From contig OZ025282.1 in the NCBI GenBank assembly GCA_964019165.1, positions 12,482,229 through 12,546,228 of the forward strand: a DNA stretch of 64,000 nt, written 5' to 3'. The notes beneath the pieces are model-generated. The model was given only the letters and a program-made list of their open reading frames with translations. It was not told where the DNA came from and did no database searches. The translations under genes were made by a program, and so were the position numbers. The DNA is from Mastigias papua (lineage: Eukaryota > Cnidaria > Scyphozoa > Rhizostomeae > Mastigiidae). How positions within the stretch are numbered: the first letter of the stretch is position 1; each line of letters starts with the position of its first letter. Shown here piece after piece: positions 36,852-47,399 of the stretch.

Positions 36852-38090
36852 AGCCTGGTTTCCATATCGTCGTAAGCGACGGGGACGCGTCCCAGTCATG
36901 GCATCGGGGACACGACGGCAACACTTATGACGATATGGGAACATGTTTTCAGTGATGTCCCCGTCGACGGCGTCACGTCAGGACAGAAAAAAAAGTTGAA
37001 AATTGTTCAACTTTTTTTATCGACGGCGTCGTGTCGATATGGGAATATGTTTTTGATTCGTCGCCGTCGACGGCGCACATCAACTATCCAACAATGCACT
37101 GCGAGTGCAATTCAATTTTCATATCAACATGGCCGCTTCAAGTCAAGCCCATCATGGTGTCACTGACGAGCAACTGATGGAACTGGTGCAAAATTTTCCA
37201 TGCATATACAACAAAAGGCTTAAGGATTACAAAGATAGCAGAGTGAAGCAAAATGCATGGAAAGCTATTGCTGATCAATTGCAAATTGACCCTTCTGAGG
37301 CAAGGACACAATACGATGTTGTCAGAACACGATTTTCCAGGTATTTGAATTCAGTAAGGACCATCAAATCTGGGTCTGGATTGGGTGACTTAAAAATAAA
37401 AGAAGAGTATGAACACTTGCGTTGGCTTGTTGCCCCAACATAAAACACAGGAAGACTTCCAACGTTATCAGTCACATGAAAAGAGACTTTTCACCTGAAA
37501 GAGATGATGAGGAAGCTGATGATGAGCCAGATGAAGATATCACTATTAGCAGCAATAGCCAGGAGGGCAGTGAAATCAATGATGGTGGAATGGCAAACAG
37601 CAAGTCTCAGTGCAGTTCATCTTATAATCCCAGTTCTGATATTTCTGATGCTGAAGAGAATGCTACGGAATGTCCCTTGGGAATCACCTCAGGTAACATC
37701 AAGAGCATTGAACCCAAAACTAGATCTAATTGCATTAAAAACATGCCAAATAAAGTCAGTAATGAGGGGGTAAGCAAAGCCGAGGAAAAGCCAGGAAGGA
37801 TAAAGCATCAAGATTACAAGTTTCAACGAATGAAGCAGAATGCATGGAAATTAATTGGGGATCAGCTACATCTTCATGCAGGTGAAGCGCGGTCTAGGTA
37901 TGGTGTAGTTCGAATGAGATTTTCTCGCTGAAAGTGCGTAAATCATTTTCATTTGAAGAAGTATGTTTACTGCTACCGTGTTTGTTTGCCATGAACGGCC
38001 AAAAGCGCGCGAAATTACAAAAACAGCTCTCCAGACGACGATATGACTGGAAAGTGTCCCCGTCGCTTATGACGATATGGAAACCAGGCT
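36852..38090 (+). mobile_element. 1239-bp PIF/Harbinger-like element with MADF ORF only
   Basis: TIRs of about 35 bp with one mismatch (left begins AGCCTGGTTTCCATATCGTC, right ends with the complement), flanked by TAA (36849-36851, 38091-38093), the usual Harbinger 3-bp target. Subterminal GTCGACGGCGTC-type motifs recur at 36962, 37020 and 37067 and may be transposase sites. AAAGTTGAAAATTGTTCAAC forms a hairpin at 36990-37015. The coding part is a MADF protein; no DDE nuclease gene, so it is non-autonomous. Confidence 0.88.
37129..37931 (+). pseudogene. MADF-domain (Myb/SANT-like) protein, frameshifted
   Basis: Probable DNA-binding accessory protein of the element. The N-terminal frame (37129-37443) carries a MADF domain: L-M-E-L-V-Q-N-F-P-C-I-Y-N, K-D-S-R-V-K-Q-N-A-W-K-A-I-A and R-T-R-F-S-R-Y-L, ending near H-L-R-W-L. 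A one-base shift near 37440 moves the reading to the next frame (37422-37931: I-K-H-R-K-T-S-N-V, an acidic Ser-rich stretch, then a partial repeat of the MADF core K-Q-N-A-W-K-L-I-G and V-V-R-M-R-F-S-R). The partial second MADF suggests duplication inside the ORF. MADF proteins accompany Harbinger transposases in animals, which fits the TIRs and the TAA target. Confidence 0.75.
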
Positions 38091-38320
38091 TAATCAAACT
38101 TTGTTCAGTGCTAAAGAATGGCACCAACAGCATTCTTCATTGCAAATGGATTTCTCTGAGTCTCTCTTATTACAATGCCATAGGAATTCTGAATGCTGCT
38201 AGGCACTTTAAGATGTTTAGATGATGCTCAGATGATATTAGCAAGTCCTTTACATACCATAAGATACTGAAGTCCTTGTCCTTTTATGATCTTCATAGTT
38301 CGAGAAGTCATTTACGAAAT

Positions 38321-38940
38321 CTCTTCTGAATATGGCTCACGTATTCAACTTTTGATGGTAATATTCCATGATCGTTATATGCATTTCAGACGCGGATCCA
38401 ACACTCAGTCTTACAGGGATGTGTGTTTGTGCTTCCTATATGCTGCAATGTTCGTTCAGTGACACCCTTCGTTGATCCATTGATGGCGAGTATCAGATTT
38501 AACGTGCTGAGAACACGGAGGCAGAGAGAGGAGACGTTGATGTTGACGGTACTCTGACTCTACTCTGACTGACTATACATTACAGATAACATGGATATAT
38601 ACATTAACATTGAACAACCCGAAATAAACATGAATTACGTACAGGAAGGGTTAGGTGCTTGTTAGTGGATTGTGGAATAGGCTCATGGTGTGATGATTGC
38701 GTAGAGAACAACAGAAGAGGAATGGCCAGATGTATGATGACAGAAGTGACGCACGGTGATGTCCCAGGTGTGTGATGTTGTGAATGTGAATGAATGAAAA
38801 GAAGAAAATCGGCTTTGACTCAGAAATCGCCTAAGTAACAATTTTTACGTTCACTACAGTCTCTTGTGAATATGACTGATGTACTCAACCTTTGATGGTA
38901 ATTTTCCATGATCTTTATATGGATTTCAGGCGTGGATCCA
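38321..38940. repeat. Pair of 80-bp direct repeats
   Basis: 38321-38400 and 38861-38940 are about 85% identical (CTCTT.TGAATATG...TGATGGTAAT.TTCCATGATC) and both end in a GCGGATCCA/GTGGATCCA hAT-like tip. The rest of 38094-39278 shows no gene. Confidence 0.65.
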
Positions 38941-39679
38941 GTCCAATATCTGACTTTCGCTCTCAGGCCAGAAGTTGGCAGTTAAGGCGTGGTATGGATG
39001 TTGTCTGGGCGTTGTCTGGGGTTCTCTTAAGTCCTTGTTCATTGCATAAACAATAAAGTCTTAGCCTTTCCTGCTTATCCAAAAGTTACACTAGATAAAG
39101 CATAGTAAGAAAGCCAGGGAAAGGCACCCAGTCAGCGAATTTGACACCAATGACTAAAGGAGTTCAATGAAATTGGAAGGTAAAATCTTGGACCAATCTA
39201 GGATAGTGATTGATGAGTGTCCTGACCAGCTACGATAGAGGAATAACACAGAGGAGCTACTTAGATACTAGCTATGTTACTTGCTTGGTTGATTACGTTG
39301 GGGGCTGGGCCTGGGTCTTCCTACAGAAAGAAATGTATGATTAACAGCTGTTGTTTAATGGGAGGTGTGAGCTGGTGATTAATATTGTGATAGAGATGGT
39401 ATCCTTCTTTCAGGGCACACTGGGGTCTAATTCATACAGGAAGACAATAAGTGGACACGTATTATATGTTTCTCAGCTGTTTCCTCACCTTGTCCATTTA
39501 CTTCTTCACATTTTGTTGCAGAAAAGGACCATAGTGGGTCTTTTAAGCCTGGGCGCTAACCAGCAAAAGGAGAAATCCTGGTTACTCGCTAGCTACTGAT
39601 TGTATATATTAGAGCTGCTTGATAAAGGCGAAAGCCTAAAGTGACCATAAGGGGCTAAAAACCAGGGGAGCTAAAACAA

Positions 39680-39747
39680 GCCACTGTGCTCTAGTGGTTA
39701 CGACGCTTGCCCAGAATGTGAGAGACCCTGGTTGGATCCCAGGTGGC
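39680..39747 (+). repeat. tRNA-derived SINE head (copy 1)
   Basis: 68 bp with GCCACTG at the start and AGGTGGC at the end able to pair as an acceptor stem, an A-box-like TGCTCTAGTGGTTA and a B-box-like GGTTGGATCCC. Not a functional tRNA: the acceptor pairing is imperfect and the B box deviates at C>G. Followed by an AT-rich body, as in SINEs. Confidence 0.6.
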
Positions 39748-39873
39748 GGCAAATTTTAGTTTTCTCCTGGTTTTTCTGAGCATTATATCAACCTTTCTGT
39801 TTGCACCGAAAAAGGAGAAATCCTGGTTACTCACTAGCTACTGATTGTGTGTGTGTATATATATATATATATC

Positions 39874-40197
<324 letters not shown>

Positions 40198-40307
40198 TAC
40201 ACACACACAATCAGTAGCTAGTGAGTAACCAGGATTTCTCCTTTTTCGGTGCAAACAGAAAGGTTGATATAATGCTCAGAAAAACCAGGAGAAAACTAAA
40301 ATTTGCC

Positions 40308-40375
40308 GCCACCTGGGATCCAACCAGGGTCTCTCACATTCTGGGCAAGCGTCGTAACCACTAGAGCACAGTGGC
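40308..40375 (-). repeat. tRNA-derived SINE head (copy 2)
   Basis: Inverted counterpart of 39680-39747 in the right arm, with the same A- and B-box-like motifs on the minus strand. Confidence 0.6.
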
Positions 40376-41071
40376 TTGTTTTAGCTCCCCTGGTTTTTAG
40401 CCCCTTATGGTCACTTTAGGCTTTCGCCTTTATCAAGCAGCTCTAATATATACAATCAGTAGCTAGCGAGTAACCAGGATTTCTCCTTTTGCTGGTTAGC
40501 GCCCAGGCTTAAAAGACCCACTATGGTCCTTTTCTGCAACAAAATGTGAAGAAGTAAATGGACAAGGTGAGGAAACAGCTGAGAAACATATAATACGTGT
40601 CCACTTATTGTCTTCCTGTATGAATTAGACCCCAGTGTGCCCTGAAAGAAGGATACCATCTCTATCACAATATTAATCACCAGCTCACACCTCCCATTAA
40701 ACAACAGCTGTTAATCATACATTTCTATCTGTAGGAAGACCCAGGCACAGCCCCCAACGTAATCAACCAAGCAAGTCAAGGTCATTCAACTGTGAGTCCC
40801 GCAAAGTATCTCGAGCCTTCTCATAAATATACTTTGTCTTTAGTTAACCTGACACTGTATGGCTGTAGTAAACCATTAAGTTTCCTTCCAGGATAGACAC
40901 AGTAAAACCCGGCCTGCATGTTCATAAAGGACGTCCAGCAAAAAACTGAATTTTTAGACCCCTCGCCACCTTTGTCTGGTATGGTCCGTATTCAGGGATC
41001 CCCTCTCTTCTTGGATGTACATCTGTTTCATACTAAACACTATTTAAGCATCCTTTTGTAAAAAATGTAAA

Positions 41072-42597
41072 CTACGGTGGCCCATAAGAGTCACACAAAG
41101 CTTTCTTTTGTGTGGACACAAGTTTCTTTTGAGTTGACACAAGTTTCTTTTGACTGGCCAAAACTTCCTTTCGACAGGAAAAAACTTTCTTTTGACTGGT
41201 CAAAACGTACTTTTGATTGGACAAACCTTACTTTTGACTGGTCAAAACTTTATTTTGACTGGACAAGACTTACTTGCCGCTAAAGTGATTTGCATGTACC
41301 CCAATTAGTGTGCCTCTACAAGCACATGCATTCTTTGATTTTTGAGTGCACTAAAATGAATGCATCCTGAGCCACACTTATGAAATGTAATCATTTCTAT
41401 TTCAAAAAATTAAACAATAGTCTGTTATGAAATTTCAAAAATGCTATTCAGATGAAAGTGCTTGCACCACTGTGAACATGCTCCTACACCAAGTATGGAA
41501 CCATACAACTTCAAGGAAGAGTTTGGACGAAAACATAAAGCAAAGAAACTTAAGTTCGGATTTGCCAGATGTTAGATAAACTGATTTAATGCATCTTTTA
41601 TGTTTTCAATGAGATTTATTGAAAGCCTTGGAGGAGAGCTTGTTTTCAAGTCATACCTTTGACTGGGGACTAATCAAATATCTTGGCGAAGGCCGAATAC
41701 CTAGGACATATGCAAACTACTCAGGTAATTTACCAAAGAGGATCACCATTAATTCGGTTGTTTATCTCCATTTGCACAAACACACTACCAATATGGAGCA
41801 TTTTGAGAACCGACATACACGTGCATTCGTCGGGAATAGTATCTTGAATGCTTAAAAACAATAGTATTTTGATTACTGAGATGGAAAAACAAGCATTTGA
41901 GCAGTGTGATAACAATACACATTGGTGTTCTACCTTTTCGACATCAAATCTATTTCCATAATCAAGGGATATTGAGCTTTATTTGAAGCATAAAGCAAAT
42001 AGGCAATAGGCAGTGACTGAGAATGGTGCATTATACTAGCTCATAGCTGGCACTCATAACTGCATGATGGCTGTGGAGGTTTGTTGATGGGGTGCAAGCA
42101 CGGTCGTTTTTATAGACATCATTGTCCAGTGACAGGAAAGTTTTGTCCAGTGCAAGGAAAATGTCGTCTATTCAAAAGAATGGTTTGTCCGGTGAAAAGA
42201 ACGTCTTGTCCAGTGAAAAGAAAGTTTTTTCCAGTGAAAAGAATGTTTTGTCCAATGAAAAGAAAGTTTTGTCCAGTGAAAAGAAAGTTTTGTCCAGAGA
42301 AAAGAATGTTTTGTCCAGTGAAAAGAATGTTTTTTCCAGTGAAAAGAAAGTTTTTTCCAGTGAAAAGGAAGTTTTGTCCAGTGAAAAGAAAGTTTTGTCC
42401 AGTGAAAAGAATGTTTTTTCCAGTGAAAAGAAAGTTTTTTCCAGTGAAAAGAAAGGTTTTTCCAGTGAAAAGAAAGTTTTTTCCAGTGAAAAGGAAGTTT
42501 TGTCCAGTGAAAAGAAAGTTTTGTCCAGTGAAAAGAATGTTTTGTCCAGTGAAAAGAAAGTTTTGTCCAGTGAAAAGAAAGTTATGGGCCACCGTAG
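41072..42597. mobile_element. Foldback-like element with inverted arrays of a 21-bp repeat
   Basis: Ends CTACGGTGGCCCATAA and its complement TTATGGGCCACCGTAG. Next to the left end are about 9 diverged units of the AAAACTTTCTTTTGACTGG type (41086-41280). Next to the right end are about 22 units of TCCAGTGAAAAGAAAGTTTTG (42121-42585), the reverse complement of the same repeat. The layout resembles Foldback elements, whose long terminal inverted repeats are built of short tandem units. Flanks give at most an AAA duplication, which is uninformative in AT-rich DNA. The middle (41290-42110) has no recognised gene. Frames reading through the array on either strand are period artefacts. Confidence 0.75.
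42121..42585 (+). repeat. 21-bp minisatellite, about 22 units
   Basis: Unit TCCAGTGAAAAGAAAGTTTTG with mainly G/T and A/T variation at two positions. Belongs to the Foldback-like element. Confidence 0.95.
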
Positions 42598-42599
42598 AA

Positions 42600-43874
42600 A
42601 ACTGTTTGTTAATTGGCGATTTCTAGTTGAAGAGAACATATAGAGAACCGAACAAGTCATGTGATGATCCACTTCTCGTCTAAGAAGTCAGTCTACAATC
42701 TCTGCCAAAAGTCCTTGGAACACCTATTGAACAATGAAGTTTACTTGACAATAGTGAATTTCCGGTCAATTTTGACAGCTACTGATCCCCTCCCCCCAAC
42801 AATGTTGAGGTAAAAGCTTAGTTGCTAGAGTGCTATTTGAGAGCAACTTGACGTGTCTGCTGCGAGTAACTCCTGATTAATTCAACATTGTTCTGAGGGG
42901 GGAGAAGGAGAGATTGTTCTACGAGTCAAAAAGTAATGCAAGTGTTCCAAGACTTTCGGCAGTGATTGTATGTGAATGGCTGCTTCATAAAAGTTGCAAT
43001 GTCCACTATAGGCGAAACATCACGTGTTGCTACTTCATCGTCATTACTTGCTGCTTCATTCTTTGTGATAGTCTTCATTGCCATATTTCTGCAACCGTTA
43101 TCCTGAAGTGTTGTCTTGTTGTAGCATTCTGAACACCTGGATGTCCACATTGTGTAAACACCCCTCCCCCTATGCCCGAGCTTGTCCTATTTCACCAGAC
43201 CCCCTCCCTTTTTTCTCGGACGTCCTTTGTGAATGGCCCCTTAAGAGATTGTAAATTAGAGATTAGAGTTACACAGAAGAACTCCCCGCCGGATTCTTGA
43301 AAGTTTAATAACGAGAGAGAACAATAGTTAGCACTTTAAACTCGTTTTCATGTGAGGAGTATGCTCAAAATTTGAAATGGCGTAGTGAGACGCCTACAGT
43401 GGGTGCCTATCACTAAGGGGTTGACATCTACTGGTAAAGCAGTGCATGGGGCTGATACGGCTTACAGTATCTATTGGGACAAGCAGCATAGCGGTCAAAT
43501 CGTGATTGGTCAGCAGAACTAATTCTCATGACCTTTTCCACCGATAGGACACAAAGATTTCGTAAACAAACGGCTGTAGTGGCTACATTTAGGCAAATTT
43601 CACGTGTTTTAGAGCGTTCAGTATCAATTGGGTCAAACGTGCATTTGCCATAGCAGTAAGTCAACTCGAGGAATTTGCTATTTTCTGTGATAATTTGGAG
43701 GCCCAAGTTTCTGCCCAGTTTCAGTCAGCAATTAATGGTCTTAGTGTTGTTAGGCTCCGCAGGTGCAACTGATACGACAGCCAGTTCATCCTGGGTATGG
43801 TAGGTTACAAAATCCCTTATGCAAGCAGAGCAAGAAGACTGGTTACAGAAGGAGGATAATATAGATTGGTACCT
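42600..43874. other. No gene; a MITE-like end near 43235
   Basis: GGACGTCCTTTGTGAATGGCCCC (43212-43234) is inverted to ATGTTCATAAAGGACGTCC near 40918-40936, so both may be ends of one older element that surrounds the Foldback-like unit. Otherwise no coding signal. Confidence 0.35.
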
Positions 43875-43876
43875 TA

Positions 43877-44826
43877 GGTGTATTTAAATTCGCGGTGTAC
43901 TATTATTCGCGCACCCCTGACTGCGCGAAAAAGGCGACGCATGCGCATAACGCAAAGGCAAAATATCATCATAAATTCTATGAGAAAGTATTCAATGCTT
44001 TGCTGTTTAAAAAAATAATAAACTCTTTATTATTGTAAATGTCAATGTCACTAAAATCTTGGTTGTTGAACTGAATTTGATCAGGTTCGGTTTAGTAGGA
44101 GTTCACTTTTTCTTTCATAATGTTGAAAACCATTATCCAATGAAGAGAAATGCAAAGAATTTCTGCTGAAAATTTTGATGCCATATGTCGAAAAGAAAAG
44201 AGAAGAGTTACAACTGAGACAAAATCAAGAGTGGCTTTTGCTAGCTGATGTTTTTAAGGGCCAATGGACTGAAGAAGTGAAGCAGTTGGTGCATAAAAAA
44301 AACGGAAAGATGGTTCCAGTGCCAAACAACATGACCCATATTTACCAGCCCCTTGATCTCGCTGTGAACAGAAGTTGCAAGGCATTTCTCCGTAAAGATT
44401 CCCAAAACTGGTTCGCAGGACAAGTCCAGCAGCAAATTCAAAATGGCTGTGAAGCAGGGCAAGTCAAAGTGGACTTGAGAATCAGCATTTTGAAGCCGAT
44501 AAAGGCAAAATGGTTGACATCGTTTTATGACCGCATGCAAAATCGACCAGATATAGCTGTAAAAGGGTTTAAGAGAGCTGGGATTACAAAATTTTTAGCA
44601 ACAGGGCGGCAGTATGAAGACCCATTTCTGTAAAGAGGTTACTTTTAGGCAACATAAACGTTCAGGAATATAATTTCTTTACAACTGACTTGTCGGTTCA
44701 TCCTGTGTACTTTCTCGTGTGCGCGAATTCAAGACTGCGCGAAAATATGAAAGATTTGTGCGCGAATTTAAAATGCGCAAATTCAAGAACGCGCGAAATA
44801 TAATACACCACGAAATTAAATACACC
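43877..44826 (+). mobile_element. 950-bp pogo/Tc-like transposon deletion derivative
   Basis: TIRs GGTGTATTTAAATTCGCGG at the left and the complement of GGTGTATTTAATTTCGTGG at the right, flanked by TA (43875-43876, 44827-44828). Multiple TTCGCGC motifs near both ends. It keeps only the C-terminal part of a transposase ORF. Confidence 0.85.
44175..44633 (+). pseudogene. Pogo/Tigger-type DDE transposase, C-terminal fragment
   Basis: 152 codons. P-N-N-M-T-H-I-Y-Q-P-L-D-L-A-V-N is the conserved stretch next to the second catalytic region in pogo-like DDE domains, followed by K-P-I-K-A-K-W-L and G-F-K-R-A-G-I. The N-terminal helix-turn-helix DNA-binding domains and the first Asp are missing, consistent with the short element around it. 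Not functional as a nuclease. Confidence 0.75.
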
Positions 44827-45039
44827 TACGTTAATTAGGCAACTCTGAGGATTCTCTCTATGCAAAAAAGAGATGAATATTGTTCAAGCACTGGACTGGA
44901 AATGCTAAAGAAAAGTTGTCAGTTGACAATTATGATAAAATTAGGTACAGGTGCTTCGAGAAAACCGGATAATGGGGGATGGATCTGCTGACGATAAATA
45001 AATCCAGAAGGTCTTGAAAATTATGTTGCTCCACCTCCT

Positions 45040-45324
45040 TTGCCAATGGCCGGGCCAGCAGAGGTACTAGCCAGTGAGTTAACACCACCAGCAAGTCATA
45101 AAAAGGTCAACAGCGAAGAAATCACAGAGAACTATGAACAGCAACTTGACAATGAGACAGAACAGGTCGATTATGAAGCTGACCGTGACCACATTCACGA
45201 ACTTGTTGGCAGAAAATTGGTTTTTTATGAAAATGGTTTCTTTGTTGGAGCAATATCATGGTACAATAGAGAGTTGCAACAGTTTGGGTATACTATGATT
45301 AAGACATTGATGATACTGAAGTAG
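45040..45324 (+). pseudogene. Unrecognised ORF fragment with an acidic stretch
   Basis: 94 codons, possibly open further upstream (E-N-Y-V-A-P-P-P-L-P). The C-terminal half, H-E-L-V-G-R-K-L-V-F-Y-E-N-G-F-F-V-G, looks like a small beta-barrel (Tudor/chromo-like), but this is only an impression. Lies 200 bp downstream of the pogo-like element; may be a relic of another repeat. Confidence 0.35.
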
Positions 45325-45329
45325 CTTTA

Positions 45330-46460
45330 CTTTACTTGGATTAGATAGTTACTGTCTGCTGCTGCTGTTGTTCTGTTTGTTCTACAAAGGTATTACTGTC
45401 TTGGTTCTGTTTTTGGAAAAATTACAAAATTACAAAATAGATTCAAAGTCTCTCATCTTCTGTAATTGTTCCTTATATCAATTAAAATCTCTTCATAGCA
45501 TGAAAAATTAAATATAAGGAATAGTAAATATAAATACAATGAGCATTGAAATTTACAGAACATTCAAGAAACTGAAGTACTCAACATTGACCTTTGCATC
45601 TTATAAAAAATGAGTGTAATATCTTATATTTATAAAAAAGACCATTTTGATTCCAGGAGTTGACTTCCAGGGTATTCAATGCAGATTCGAATGGGATTCC
45701 AGTCCTTCATTAGGTTCCTAAATGGACTTCCAAATTAGCATCACGCAACTCCTCGTCCCGCAGGGTTCCTGAAGACCAGCTTAAGGTACCTTGATTCCTA
45801 AAAATACCCAGCGCTACAAAAAATATTAGAAATGTTCGGTAAATTAAATCTCATGTAAAGTTCTGCCTTTTTCTGAAATCAGAAGATACCCAGTGAATAC
45901 TTTGGATACCCTGACTCTACACCACAGACCTACATTCAACAAATGATGACGATTTTCCAGCCCCGCGTTTGTTCCTCCTATCCCCAATTTTTTGGTATTC
46001 AAGAGCATATTGAAAAACAACCTCTCAGCCAAACATGATGTAAATCACACGAGTTTATTTTGAACAATTACATATGTTCCTAGCTTCGTAAACAATAAAT
46101 CATGGTCCTACCCACATTTATTTGACTTGTCGAAAACTTTACGATGGCCCCTGAAAATGCCTATTAGTACGTGCAAAGTTTTCCCTACAAACAGTCCCAG
46201 CGATGAATATCTTTCAGAGTATCATGTCATATTATCACATATAATACAAGTATTGTGAAAGCAAACAGCTGCATATAACTGCTTTCTTGAATAGTTGATG
46301 AGTTACAATAAGGCAGGCCTTCCTCACCATTCGTGTGGGTGAAAACAGGAATAGGTAAAGGCAGAAACAGTTCCTTATAGAATACAGCATCAAATAGTTT
46401 ACGCTTCAGTATAATAGTATCAATATGTTGCAAAGTATTACTTGATGTCATATGCAGAAA
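45330..46460. other. No gene; possible 3'UTR of the Kazal gene
   Basis: AT-rich. An AATAAAC motif on the minus strand near 46054-46060 could serve as a polyadenylation signal for the gene at 46468-47372. Confidence 0.35.
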
Positions 46461-46467
46461 ATCAAGT

Positions 46468-47372
46468 TTAACAATGTCCATCATGAACTTTTTTTATGTT
46501 CTTCTTGCTTTTGCAAGCAGCCAACTTTAGGAGACATTCATTGTCATACGTTATACCATCATTTCCACATACTTGCCAATAGATCAAAGGACATCCCCCG
46601 TTGCATTTCTCATTTGTAACACTGTTGCTCAAAGCGAAGCTGCTTGAACTACCAGCTGAAATGATGTATCAACCTTATAATACGAAGGCCGGTGAAACTG
46701 TGACACCCTTACACATAGCATATAAAGTATCTGGGGTTAAATAATTCTGACATACAGAAAAAATGGACAAATTAGGGTGTCTTCCTTTCATTTGAGTCAA
46801 ACATCCAGCTCCCAATAAGAAAACCGGAAAACACTGTTGATTCATCCAATGAAAGGAAAATAATAGCATACTGCCACTTACGCGTATGAATGTATGGTTT
46901 TAGCTGAATGACAACAATGTACAATTGGTTTGAAATCTACTGCATTACGGAAATGTGGCGTCTTGCAACATAGATTTAGTTCTGATTTACATCTAGAAGT
47001 TCGTCAATGACCATACTGATTACGCGATTGCAAGACATGCCGCCCTACACGGAACAGATTCTTAAACGCTAATTCAGCGTATCCTCACGAGTAAATCTTT
47101 AAAAGATTCCCAGATTCTTTACAACATCGGTATGAGGTTTGCTATTACATGTAAACAGTTCTTGCGATGAGCTTGGTAGCTAGATGCGAACGTGAATAAT
47201 CTTCGCCCTGGTGATAACGCAATACAAAACAGCATAAAAAGCTCACAATAAACGACAAAGTTGAAAACAATGCAATTTCCCACATACCTTCCATTCCAAG
47301 GACAATAAATCCAATGAAAACAAGCATAATAAAAACGATGCTAATTTTCCACAGTTGTTTCATTTTCACCAT
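46468..47372 (-). CDS. Secreted single-domain Kazal-type serine protease inhibitor
   Basis: Two exons. Exon 1 (47372-47288) encodes a signal peptide ([19 protein letters not shown]) and ends in phase 1 at a GTATGT donor. Exon 2 (46655-46468, acceptor TTTCAG) continues in phase and ends at TAA right after the last cysteine, giving 90 residues. Cysteine spacing is C-x3-C-x7-C-x10-C-x6-C-x13-C, with the Kazal core [13 protein letters not shown]. This is the non-classical spacing known from invertebrates. The residue two after the second Cys (P1) is Leu, so chymotrypsin- or elastase-like targets are likely (inference). A TATATA stretch about 125 bp upstream (near 47499) may be the promoter. Reading through the donor gives a spurious 75-residue two-helix protein. 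Confidence 0.88.
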
Positions 47373-47399
47373 TTCAGGCAGTGGCTATCAAAAAACTCG

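Noticed and set aside
38391..38945. Complete hAT-like MITE starting at the GCGGATCCA tips
   Set aside because: Both tips point the same way and no right end with a matching duplication was found.
39351..39599. 82-residue ORF, identical to the one at 40456-40704
   Set aside because: Identity comes from the palindrome, not from selection; no domain.
39680..39747. Functional tRNA gene
   Set aside because: Imperfect acceptor pairing, deviating B box and no clear anticodon arm; a SINE head fits better.
42081..42672. Long open frames on both strands with C-P-V-K-R-K-F or L-S-S-E-K-K repeats
   Set aside because: Direct result of a 21-bp repeat whose length is a multiple of three; open in several frames and on both strands.
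47145..47372. 75-residue two-helix membrane protein
   Set aside because: Read-through of the Kazal signal-peptide exon past its GTATGT donor.
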